A DNA stretch of 64,000 bases. Source: Streptosporangium carneum. Lineage in GTDB: Bacteria > Actinomycetota > Actinomycetes > Streptosporangiales > Streptosporangiaceae. Location of the stretch: NCBI RefSeq assembly GCF_027922005.1, contig NZ_BSEV01000001.1:25638-89637 (forward strand), written 5' to 3'. Below are positions 1 through 7,094 of this stretch, piece by piece. The notes under the pieces are model-generated. The model was not told the origin of the DNA, searched no databases, and was given only the letters and a program-made list of their open reading frames with translations. Numbering within the stretch: the first letter of the stretch is position 1; each line of letters starts with the position of its first letter. Both the position numbers and the translations under genes were made by a program.

Positions 1-252
1 GGCGGCCTGCTGACCGTACCCCTGCTGCTGGCCGTAGCCCGGCTGCGCCGCCTGCTGACCGTAGTCGGCCTGCTGCCCGTAGCCCTGCTGCTGGCCGTAC
101 GCCCCGGTGCCGCCCTGCTGGCCGTAACCCTGCTGCTGACCGTAGTCAGACTGGGCGGCCTGCTGACCGTACCCCTGCTGCTGGCCGTAGCCCGGCTGCG
201 CCGCCTGCTGACCGTAGTCGGCCTGCTGCCCGTAGCCCTGCTGCTGGCCGTA
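1..252 (-). repeat. 153-bp tandem repeat within the GYGQQ coding region
   Basis: Bases 1-99 are identical to bases 154-252, a direct repeat with a period of 153 bp, or exactly 51 codons. Because the period is a multiple of three, copy-number change would keep the reading frame. Shorter GYGQQ units lie inside each copy. The repeat may continue past the left edge. Confidence 0.85.
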
Positions 253-453
253 ACCCTGCTGTCCGTATCCGGGCTGGGTCTGCCCCGGCCCGGTGTGGGA
301 CTGTGAGGCCTCCGATCGATATCCCACGACTGTCACATCGGGATCGAGTTCACCAGGGGCTCGACCCGCATTCTGTCCGTATTGCGGATGCCCCGACGGT
401 GTGCGGTCGCGGTCGGGATCATCCTGCGGATACGGTGGCTGTCCGGTGCTCAC
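1..453 (-). CDS. Gln/Tyr/Gly-rich repeat protein, C-terminus beyond window
   Basis: This reading frame is open to the left edge, so only the first 151 codons are visible. It starts at a GTG (453-451) preceded by a GAGGTGA-like ribosome site. The first 55 or so residues are Pro/Asp/Gly-rich. The rest is made almost only of short GYGQQ-type units with Gln, Tyr, Gly, Ala and a few Asp. No membrane segment or enzyme motif is visible in this part. In actinomycetes, such low-complexity heads often precede a membrane domain or an FHA-type domain, but none is in view, so I assign no function. The composition resembles prion-like, phase-separating tails. The repeats are nearly identical at the DNA level, pointing to recent expansion. 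Confidence 0.75.
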   Translation of the reverse strand, partial: MSTGQPPYPQDDPDRDRTPSGHPQYGQNAGRAPGELDPDVTVVGYRSEASQSHTGPGQTQPGYGQQGYGQQQGYGQQADYGQQAAQPGYGQQQGYGQQAAQSDYGQQQGYGQQGGTGAYGQQQGYGQQADYGQQAAQPGYGQQQGYGQQAA

Positions 454-476
454 CGCGTCACCTCACTTCGACTGCG

Positions 477-489
477 CATGTGGCACATG
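477..489. promoter_or_regulatory. Short palindrome upstream of the GYGQQ gene
   Basis: CATGTG-G-CACATG is a perfect inverted repeat lying 24 bases upstream of the GTG start at 453. It sits in the 120-base spacer between this gene and the acetyltransferase gene and could be an operator. There is no independent support for this. Confidence 0.3.
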
Positions 490-573
490 TCAGACTCACA
501 TGCTTGCTGGTGCACAAGGTATCGACATAGGTGTCAACAGTCACCTTTCCGATCAGTCAGCACTCAGGTCAAG

Positions 574-1233
574 TCAGTCGGACCGCGGTGTCAGATGGAG
601 AAGCATCCGGGTGTTTCCCAAGGTGTTCGGCTTGACGTGCTCCAGGTCGAGGAACTCGGCGACGCCCTCGTCATAGGAGGCGAGAAGTTCCGCGTAGACC
701 TCCGGCGAGACAGGCGTTCCCTGGATCTCCCTGAATCCGTGCCTGGCGAAGAAATCGATCTCGAAGGTCAGGCAGAAGACCCGGCGCAGACCGAGGTCGC
801 CCGCGGTGCGAATGAGCGAGGAGACGATCCGGTGCCCGATGCCCAGCCCCCGGCACCCGGGGTCGACGGCGACCGTGCGGATCTCGGCGAGGTCCTCCCA
901 GAGGACGTGCAGCGCCCCGCAGCCCACGACGACCCCGTCCATGTCGGCCACCCAGAACTCCTGGACGTCCTCGTACAGGGTGACCGTGGCCTTCTCCAGC
1001 AGGCGCGGGCCGGCTCCGGCGTAGGTGTCGACCAGGCGCCGGATGGCGCGCACGTCCGGAGTCCGGGCGCGGCGGACCGTGATCGCCGCCGGATCCGCCT
1101 CGGACCCCTGCCCGCTCACCGGCCGCTTCTCCGCGTCCGCGCCCTCGCCCTCGGCCCGCCGTGCCGCGCCCTCGGCGTCGATTCCGGCATCGCGTACGGC
1201 CCGCGCCGAGAACTGCTCCGCAACCTGCTCCAT
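574..1233 (-). CDS. argA: Amino-acid N-acetyltransferase (short GNAT-type ArgA)
   Basis: This is a single-domain GNAT enzyme that probably makes N-acetylglutamate from glutamate and acetyl-CoA, the first step of arginine synthesis. The acetyl-CoA loop is seen as CRGLGIGH (about residues 127-134), and the segments ALHVLWEDLAEIRTVAVDP and VKPNTLGNTRMLL match what I recall of the short mycobacterial ArgA (Rv2747) family. That family is about 175 residues. Here an extra Ala/Glu/Arg-rich stretch of about 45 residues precedes the conserved ITVRRART start. No good ribosome site precedes the ATG at 1233, so translation may begin at an internal GTG such as 1119. It is transcribed alone and no other arginine genes are nearby. 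Confidence 0.82.
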   Translation of the reverse strand: MEQVAEQFSARAVRDAGIDAEGAARRAEGEGADAEKRPVSGQGSEADPAAITVRRARTPDVRAIRRLVDTYAGAGPRLLEKATVTLYEDVQEFWVADMDGVVVGCGALHVLWEDLAEIRTVAVDPGCRGLGIGHRIVSSLIRTAGDLGLRRVFCLTFEIDFFARHGFREIQGTPVSPEVYAELLASYDEGVAEFLDLEHVKPNTLGNTRMLLHLTPRSD

Positions 1234-1572
1234 GACCGATCAGCGTACGTCCTCGCCACCGCTTATTTACGGTTCGCCCCTAACCCTCACCCCAGGCTCA
1301 CCAGATGACACACAGCGCCCCGGTGGCCACTCCGGAGCGCGCCTGACAGGGGCTCGCGGGATCCGATCTTTCACAGAAGCGCAGACCTGCGACGACCCCG
1401 CCATATGCGCCCCGGAAAGATCGAGAGCCAGCGTGACGCATATGTCGATCATGAAATGGCGTGACCTTACCGTGACATTTCAGTTGTGAAAGCTCTACCA
1501 GCTTTGCAGTTCTGGTTGAGCATGAACCTCCAATTGCACTAATGTCCGTGCTCGATGTCAGCACCGTAAAGT
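1234..1572 (+). promoter_or_regulatory. Promoter region for the riboswitch-NlpC/P60 transcript
   Basis: This gene-free stretch separates two diverging genes. A plausible rightward promoter is TTGAGC (1516-1521), an 18-base spacer, then TAATGT (1540-1545), which would start transcription near 1552, just before the riboswitch. A perfect hairpin or operator, AAAGCT-CTACC-AGCTTT (1489-1505), lies just upstream of the -35 box. Nothing else in the stretch looks coding. Confidence 0.45.
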
Positions 1573-1713
1573 GCTGGACCGCCGAATCCCCGACTGGGGA
1601 ACCGGGGACCCACCCTCCGCAACGTCCCCCGGGGTGAATCCGAAGTGCCACCGGCGCCTCGGTAGGGCTGCCTCCGGCCCGAACCCGTCAGCTAACCCGG
1701 TAGGCGGCCGAGA
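1573..1713 (+). ncRNA. Cyclic di-AMP riboswitch (ydaO/yuaA leader)
   Basis: The stretch contains the hallmark blocks of the ydaO/yuaA class in order: GCCGAATCCCCGA, GGGGAACCGGGGACCCA, GGGGTGAATCCG, TAGGGCTGCC, GCCCGAACCCGTCAGCTAAC and CGGTAGGCGG. It sits directly upstream of an NlpC/P60 wall hydrolase, the usual target of this riboswitch in actinomycetes. By family knowledge, c-di-AMP binding turns expression down and links wall lysis to osmotic state. The spacing to the GTG start (1727), with GGAG in between, is short. The expression platform could therefore act on translation or on elongation. Confidence 0.93.
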
Positions 1714-1726
1714 GAGGAGCCTGTTG

Positions 1727-2773
1727 GTGAAGCGCATGCGCAACCGTGGGAGAGAGCGCGCGGGCAGACACGCCCGCCATCGAGAACACGCGGCGCGTGG
1801 GCTCTCACGCAAGATGGCGGTCATCGGGCTGGCGTTCGCCTCCCTGACCCTCGGCACCCCCCTGGTGGCGACCGCGGATCCGCGGCCCAGCCTGCAGCAG
1901 CTCGCCAAGCAGGCCGAGAAGCTGCACACCGAGATCGAGACTCTCAGCGAGCAGTACAACGGTGAGCGGGTCAAGCTCAAGCAGGCGCAGCGCGCCGCGG
2001 AGAGCGCCAAGAAGACCCTCTCCGTCAGCCAGTCCGACCTGGCCACCCGGCGCGCCAAGGCCACCCTCCTCGCGCAGAGCACCTACATGGCGGGCGGTCT
2101 GGCCTCAGGGCTCGCCTTCACCCAGTCGTCCAACCCCGACACCTTCCTCGACCAGGCGACCGCGAACTACGCGCTCCAGCAGCAGCAGAGCGAGGAGGTC
2201 GCCCAGCTCAGCAAGTCGATCGAGGCCGCGGAACGCGCGAAGGAGAGCGCCAACGCCCGCACCGCCGAGGTCAAGGGGCTCCTGACGGAGCTCGGCGACA
2301 GGCGCACCAAGATCGAACGCCTGGTGACCAAGGTCGAGAGCAGCCTGTTCAGCGAGGTGCGGTCGCGCGCGGAGCGCAACCGGGGCAGCCGGGTCAAGAT
2401 CAACGTGCCGATCGTCGGCAGCGGCAAGGCGGCCGAAGCCGCCCGTTGGGCTCTCACCCAGCAGCTCAAGCCATACGTGTGGGGAGCGGAGGGACCCAAC
2501 TCCTTCGACTGCTCGGGGCTGGTGATGTGGGCCTACCAGAAGGTCGGCATCAGCCTTCCCCACTACACGGGCGACCAGTGGACGGCGGGAACCCGCGTCT
2601 CCAGGAACGAGCTCCGTCCCGGAGACCTGGTCTTCTTCTACAGTGACCTGCACCACGTCGGGATCTACATCGGCGCGGGCCTCATGGTCCACGCCCCCCA
2701 GACCGGCGACGTCATCCACATCACCACGATCGACAACCGGCCCTTCGTCGGCGGCGTGCGCATCGCCGACTGA
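1727..2773 (+). CDS. Secreted NlpC/P60 peptidoglycan endopeptidase with coiled coil
   Basis: The protein has 348 residues. It has a basic N-terminus and a hydrophobic signal segment (about 30-50), then a long charged coiled coil (about 55-215) and a C-terminal NlpC/P60 domain (about 235-348). The catalytic set is visible: Cys262 in FDCSGL, His310 in HHVGIYIG and His322 in VHAPQTGD. The family hydrolyses stem peptides of peptidoglycan, here outside the cell and probably during growth or division, like RipA-type enzymes. The start is the GTG at 1727, eight bases after GAGGAG. A longer in-frame reading from 1571 would run through the riboswitch and is not real. Expression should be under c-di-AMP control. 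Confidence 0.9.
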   Translation: MKRMRNRGRERAGRHARHREHAARGLSRKMAVIGLAFASLTLGTPLVATADPRPSLQQLAKQAEKLHTEIETLSEQYNGERVKLKQAQRAAESAKKTLSVSQSDLATRRAKATLLAQSTYMAGGLASGLAFTQSSNPDTFLDQATANYALQQQQSEEVAQLSKSIEAAERAKESANARTAEVKGLLTELGDRRTKIERLVTKVESSLFSEVRSRAERNRGSRVKINVPIVGSGKAAEAARWALTQQLKPYVWGAEGPNSFDCSGLVMWAYQKVGISLPHYTGDQWTAGTRVSRNELRPGDLVFFYSDLHHVGIYIGAGLMVHAPQTGDVIHITTIDNRPFVGGVRIAD

Positions 2774-3293
2774 GGCGGGCCGGGGAGCCGACCGGAGACG
2801 GGCCGAGGTCCCGAACGGCCCGCTCCGGCCCAGCGATGCCCGCCGGCCGCTCCGAGACCGCCTCCGCCGCCCGGGGAAGCGCCCCCTGCGGCCCTCAGAG
2901 GGCGCGTGACCGCGCCATGGGCCCGGGAGGGATCCCGGGGCGGGCATGGGCCGGGATCATCGGAGTCAGAGGTTCAGCCCCTCTGGGCCCCAGGAACGAA
3001 AACTCGGGACCGGAGCCGTTCGAGGACCAGGAGCCAGAGGTTCAACCGCTCCGGAGTCTGGCCGGGGCCGTTCGGAGGCTCGGGGCCGGGGACTCGGGGC
3101 CGGGGTGGTTCGGGGGCTGGTCGTGTTGGCCTGGCAGGCGGGTGACCGTTGCCCTGACAGCCGGGGACCGCGTGCCTCCACCGGGTTCGTGGTGTTCCGG
3201 GCGCCGGTACGGCGAGTGCCGGCACGGACGCGCTCGGGGCCTTCGAACGGCGCGCGCCCCGGTGAACGTCGCCGGCCGCCGCAGCGCCAGGAG
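2774..3293. other. Gene-poor GC-rich spacer with short repeats
   Basis: No reading frame here has a recognisable protein or a good ribosome site. A hairpin with arms GCGCCC and GGGCGC (2879-2905) could end the NlpC/P60 transcript, but it lacks a T run. Imperfect repeats of CAGAGGTTCA (about 2970 and 3033) and runs of CGGGGCCGGGG (about 3083-3105) are present. I see nothing else. Confidence 0.5.
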
Positions 3294-3542
3294 CTAGATG
3301 AGCCGTCTGCGGGCGGCCCAGGCCACGGCCTCGATCGCCGTGGCCACGCCGATGCGGTCGCAGATCCCGCGAAGCCTGCGCCTGACCGTCCTGCCGCTGA
3401 TGTCGAGGCGACGCCCCACCCTGTCCACGGTGACGCCTTTGGCCAGCTCCGCCAGCAACACGAGGTCCTCGTCGCTGAGACCGATCTCACCCACGCTCAG
3501 GAGGCCATCGCCGCGACGGGAATCCACTTCGGGATATGCCAT
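3294..3542 (-). CDS. Stand-alone LuxR-type helix-turn-helix protein
   Basis: This 82-residue protein is almost only a GerE/LuxR-like HTH domain. The segment LSDEDLVLLAELAKGVTVDR is followed by the recognition region RRLDISGRTVRRRLRGICDR. It lacks a receiver or ligand-binding domain. The start ATG at 3542 is favoured over the one at 3593 because GGGGGGAG lies nine bases before it. Such orphan HTH proteins in actinomycetes usually act as small transcription factors, and the target here is unknown. It converges on the gene-poor spacer and is transcribed away from the neighbouring TetR gene, with which it shares an upstream region. Confidence 0.7.
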   Translation of the reverse strand: MAYPEVDSRRGDGLLSVGEIGLSDEDLVLLAELAKGVTVDRVGRRLDISGRTVRRRLRGICDRIGVATAIEAVAWAARRRLI

Positions 3543-3669
3543 CTGGAGTCGCTCCCCCCGCACCTGACTGAGGCGTGAGTTGTCTGGAATCAATGCCGCC
3601 CGTCAGGAACGGTAAACGGCTTGTTCAAAGGTCGTCAAGTTCCACTCTTCACTTAGGGAGCACGTGCCG

Positions 3670-3700
3670 TTGACATAGCGGGCGCTACGTGAAGTACTCA
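3670..3700 (+). promoter_or_regulatory. Promoter with embedded inverted repeat for the TetR gene
   Basis: TTGACA (3670-3675) is followed by a possible -10 box TACTCA (3695-3700), only four bases before the ATG at 3705, so the transcript may be nearly leaderless. Between the boxes lies TAGCG-GG-CGCTA (3676-3687), a perfect inverted repeat well placed for autorepression by the TetR protein. Confidence 0.5.
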
Positions 3701-3704
3701 TGAT

Positions 3705-4451
3705 ATGTCGGTGCCTTTACGGTTAAGCCGCAGACAAGCCAAGGCACACACCCGCAGGCGCCTGCTGGCCGCCGCGGCCGAAGTCTTCGCAGAACAAGGT
3801 TTCGCCGGGGCCTCGGTGGACGAGATCGCCTCCAGGGCCGGCCGCACGGTCGGCGCCCTCTACTCGAGTTTCACCGGAAAAGACGACCTCTTCCGTACGC
3901 TCCTCGACGAGCACGTCGCCCACCCCCTTGACGGGGACGGGGGAAACCCCCCGCAATGGGAGGACGGCGTCCCGGGATTTGCGGCATTCGGCGCATCTAT
4001 GGCGGAACTAGCTGATCAACACACGATATCGAGCACGCTCGAATTGGAGTTTCTGCGCTATGCCCTGACCAGGCCCGAATTACTCGACCGACTGGCCGAA
4101 CGCTGGCTGGCCCCCCGTACGGCCGTCGCCCGCATGGTGGCCCCGCACTTCGCCTCCCACGACGCGGCGGCGGTGGCGACCGTGGTCGTCGGCCTCTTCG
4201 AGGGACTGGCGATCCAGCGTCGCGCCGATCCCTCGGCTGTGCCGTCCGAGTTGTTCGCCACGGCGCTCGGCTGGCTGATGACCGGGATCGAACATGCCTC
4301 GGAGGACGGCACGGCCGAAAACCTCTCCCTCGAGAACAGGCCGCCCGAAAACCTCTCCCCCGAGGAGCCCGGCCCGGAGAACGACACACGGAGAGATGAC
4401 ATGTGCGGGCCCCGCGCGCCGAAGAACCGGGCACCCGGGCAGTCCGGTTGA
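3705..4451 (+). CDS. TetR/AcrR-family transcriptional regulator
   Basis: The 248-residue protein has an N-terminal TetR HTH (about residues 12-60) with the usual pattern RRRLLAAAAEVFAEQGF and VDEIASRAGRTVGALYSSF. A helical ligand-binding domain follows to about residue 200. The last 50 or so residues are a repetitive, Glu/Asn/Pro-rich tail with two copies of an ENLSxE motif, unusual for the family and probably disordered. No efflux pump or enzyme is adjacent, so the target genes are unknown. The upstream inverted repeat suggests self-regulation. Confidence 0.85.
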   Translation: MSVPLRLSRRQAKAHTRRRLLAAAAEVFAEQGFAGASVDEIASRAGRTVGALYSSFTGKDDLFRTLLDEHVAHPLDGDGGNPPQWEDGVPGFAAFGASMAELADQHTISSTLELEFLRYALTRPELLDRLAERWLAPRTAVARMVAPHFASHDAAAVATVVVGLFEGLAIQRRADPSAVPSELFATALGWLMTGIEHASEDGTAENLSLENRPPENLSPEEPGPENDTRRDDMCGPRAPKNRAPGQSG

Positions 4452-4784
4452 ACGGCTGCCGCCGCGTCTCGGAACGTCCGCCGGGAGCGCGCTCGCGACG
4501 CCACCCCGGCTCACACCGGAAACGCCCAGGCCCCGCACCGCCCACAGGCACCGCACAGCCCACAGGCCCCGTGCCGCCCACAGGCGCCGACCCGCCCGAC
4601 GCCACGACCCGCCGCACCGCGCCGTGCACACCCCTGTGCGCGCCGGCGGACCGGTGAGGGCGCGGGCGCCGCCGACAGGTTCAGCCCTCGAGAACAGGCT
4701 CACAGACCCGGCCATGGAAAACCGACGGCCCGCGACCCGACCCGCCGAAACGGGTCAAGCCGCGGGCTCGACGGGTGAAACCGG
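4452..4784. other. Gene-free spacer with 18-bp tandem repeat and hairpin
   Basis: The convergent spacer between the TetR gene and lysS has no convincing gene. It contains three 18-bp tandem units with core CCCACAGGC (4536-4553, 4554-4571, 4572-4589). A hairpin GACCCG-CCGAAA-CGGGTC (4739-4756) lies 29 bases past the lysS stop and may be its terminator, though no T run follows. Confidence 0.5.
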
Positions 4785-6287
4785 TCAGCTTGTGGGCTTG
4801 ACCAGGGGGAACAGAATCGTCTCGCGGATGTTCTTGCCAGTGAAGGCCATGATGAGGCGGTCCACGCCGACGCCCACGCCACCGGTGGGCGGCATGGCGT
4901 ACTCCAGCGCGGTGAGGAAGTCCTCGTCGAGCTGCATGGCCTCGGGGTCGCCGCCCGCGGCGAGCAGGGACTGCTCGGTGAGGCGGCGGCGCTGCTCGAT
5001 CGGGTCGCTCAGCTCCGAGTAGCCGGTGCCGAGCTCGGTCCCGAAGCCGATCAGGTCCCACTTCTCGGTCAGCAGCGGGTTGTCGCGGTGCGTCCGGGCC
5101 AGCGGGGAGGTCTCCAGCGGGTAGTCCATGACGAACGTCGGCTGGATGAGGGTGTGCTCGACGAGCTCCTCGAAGATCTCCTGCACGAGCTTGCCCTGAC
5201 CCCACTTGGCGTCCCAGTGGATGTCGTGGGCGTCGGCGTGCTTGCGGACCTGCTCCAGCGGCGTCTCGGTGGTGATCTCCTCGCCCAGCGCCTCCGAGAC
5301 CGACCCGTAGACGGTGACCCTCGGCCACTCGGGCAGGCCCAGGTCGATCTCCTGCCCCTCGTAGGTCACCACGGAGTGACCCAGCGCGGCCACGACCGCC
5401 TTCTGGATCATCCGCTGGGTCAGGTCGGCTATCCCGTTGTAGTCGAGATAGGTGCCGTAGGCCTCCATCATCGTGAACTCGGGGTTGTGGGTTGCGTCCG
5501 CGCCCTCGTTGCGGAAGTTGCGGTTGATCTCGAAGACCTTCTCGATGCCGCCGACCACGAGCCGCTTGAGGTACAGCTCGATCGCGATGCGGAGATAAAG
5601 CTCCATGTCGTAGGCGTTGATGTGGGTCTTGAACGGCCGGGCCGCCGCGCCGCCGTGGATCGGCTGGAGCATCGGCGTCTCGACCTCGAGGTAGCCCTCG
5701 TCGTGCCAGAAGTCGCGGATGGCGCGCACGACGGCGCTGCGGGTGTACGCCATCTTGCGGGCCTCGTCGTTGACGACGAGGTCCACGTAGCGCTGGCGGA
5801 CGCGCGCCTCCGGGTCGGTGAGACCGGCGTGCTTCTCCGGAAGCGGGCGCAGGCACTTGGAGGTGATCGCCCAGCGGTCGGCGAGGATGGACAGCTCGCC
5901 CCTGCGGGAGGTGATCACCTCGCCCTCGATGCCGATGTGGTCGCCGAGGTCCACATCACGCTTCCACGCGGCCAGGGACTCCTCCCCCACCCTGTCCAGG
6001 GAGATCATGACCTGGAGGTCGGCGGAGCCGTCGCGGATCGTGGCGAAGCAGAGCTTGCCGCCGGTCCGCGACAGCATGACCCGTCCAGCGACGCCCACTT
6101 TGTCGCCGGTCGCGATGTCAGCGGCGAGATCGGCGTACTTTTCGCGGATCTCGGCGTTGGTCGCGGTGCGCGGGAAGCTCACCGGGTAGGGGTCGACGCC
6201 CTCTGAGCGGAGGCGGTCGAGCTTCTCCCGGCGCACGCGCATCTGCTCGGGCAGATCCTCGGCGGGGCTGGTCACTTCATCGGTCAC
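4785..6287 (-). CDS. lysS: Lysyl-tRNA synthetase, class II
   Basis: This cytoplasmic enzyme charges tRNA-Lys. At 500 residues it has the normal length. It shows an N-terminal OB-fold anticodon-binding domain (about 60-160), class II motif 2 (VFEINRNFRNEGAD) and motif 3 (GGVGVGVDRLIMAF). The GTG start at 6287 lies 24 bases after the coaX stop, so lysS is the last gene of the leftward nad/coaX/lysS transcript. A class II LysS is the standard actinobacterial housekeeping form. Confidence 0.97.
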   Translation of the reverse strand: MTDEVTSPAEDLPEQMRVRREKLDRLRSEGVDPYPVSFPRTATNAEIREKYADLAADIATGDKVGVAGRVMLSRTGGKLCFATIRDGSADLQVMISLDRVGEESLAAWKRDVDLGDHIGIEGEVITSRRGELSILADRWAITSKCLRPLPEKHAGLTDPEARVRQRYVDLVVNDEARKMAYTRSAVVRAIRDFWHDEGYLEVETPMLQPIHGGAAARPFKTHINAYDMELYLRIAIELYLKRLVVGGIEKVFEINRNFRNEGADATHNPEFTMMEAYGTYLDYNGIADLTQRMIQKAVVAALGHSVVTYEGQEIDLGLPEWPRVTVYGSVSEALGEEITTETPLEQVRKHADAHDIHWDAKWGQGKLVQEIFEELVEHTLIQPTFVMDYPLETSPLARTHRDNPLLTEKWDLIGFGTELGTGYSELSDPIEQRRRLTEQSLLAAGGDPEAMQLDEDFLTALEYAMPPTGGVGVGVDRLIMAFTGKNIRETILFPLVKPTS

Positions 6288-6311
6288 AGGAACAAGGTTA
6301 CCGATGTCCGG

Positions 6312-7094
6312 CTACGGGGTGTTGCGGTTATAGATCAGGCGAAGGCCGATCAGCGTGAGCCACGGCTCGTGCACGTCGATCGAGCGCGCCTCGCTGACGA
6401 CGAGGGGCGCCGCGCTGCCGGTGGCGACCACGGTGACGTCGTCGGGGTCGTCGGCCAGTTCGGCCGCCATGCGCTCGACGATTCCGTCGACCTGACCGGC
6501 GAAGCCGTAGATGATGCCCGCCTGGAGCGCCTCGACGGTGTTCTTGGCGATCACCGAGCGGGGCCGGATCAGCTCGACCTTGTGCAGCTGCGCCCCGGCC
6601 GCGGCCAGGGCGTCGACCGAGATCTCGATGCCGGGGGCCGTCACCGCGCCGACGTACTCCCCCTTGGCGGAGACCGCGTCGAAGGAGGTCGCGGTGCCGA
6701 AGTCGACGATGACGCACGGCCCGCCGTACAGCTGGATGGCCGCGAGCGCGTTGACGATCCGGTCGCTGCCGACCTCCTTCGGGTTGTCCATCCTGACCGG
6801 CACCCCGGTGCGGATGCCCGGCTCGACGATCACCGCGGTGACGTCGCCGTAGTAGCGGCGGCACATCTCGCGCATCTCGTTGAGCACGGAGGGCACGGTC
6901 GAGCAGAGGACGATGCCGTCGACGTCGGTGCCCTTGAGCAGCGGCGACTGCCCCAGCAGTCCCTGGAGCACCACGGCGATCTCGTCGGCGGTGCGCCTGG
7001 CGTCGGTGGCGATCCGCCAGTGCTCGATGACCTCCTCACCCTCGAACAGGCCGAGAACGGTGTGAGTGTTACCGACATCGATGGCGAGCAGCAT
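6312..7094 (-). CDS. coaX: Type III pantothenate kinase
   Basis: The enzyme phosphorylates pantothenate, the first step to coenzyme A. At 260 residues it has the family length. The ASKHA-fold motifs are visible: DVGNTHTVLG at the N-terminus, the PKEVGSDRIVNA segment and the DFGTATSFD motif. The start is the ATG at 7094, which overlaps the TGA of nadBC by one base (TGATG), so the two are translationally coupled. A TTG one codon upstream is also in frame. The gene fits the pan genes further upstream, which make its substrate. Confidence 0.95.
   Translation of the reverse strand: MLLAIDVGNTHTVLGLFEGEEVIEHWRIATDARRTADEIAVVLQGLLGQSPLLKGTDVDGIVLCSTVPSVLNEMREMCRRYYGDVTAVIVEPGIRTGVPVRMDNPKEVGSDRIVNALAAIQLYGGPCVIVDFGTATSFDAVSAKGEYVGAVTAPGIEISVDALAAAGAQLHKVELIRPRSVIAKNTVEALQAGIIYGFAGQVDGIVERMAAELADDPDDVTVVATGSAAPLVVSEARSIDVHEPWLTLIGLRLIYNRNTP

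Noticed and set aside
1571-1726. N-terminal extension of the first NlpC/P60 protein from the GTG at 1571
   Set aside because: This stretch is the c-di-AMP riboswitch; the GTG at 1727 has a proper ribosome site and gives a normal signal peptide.
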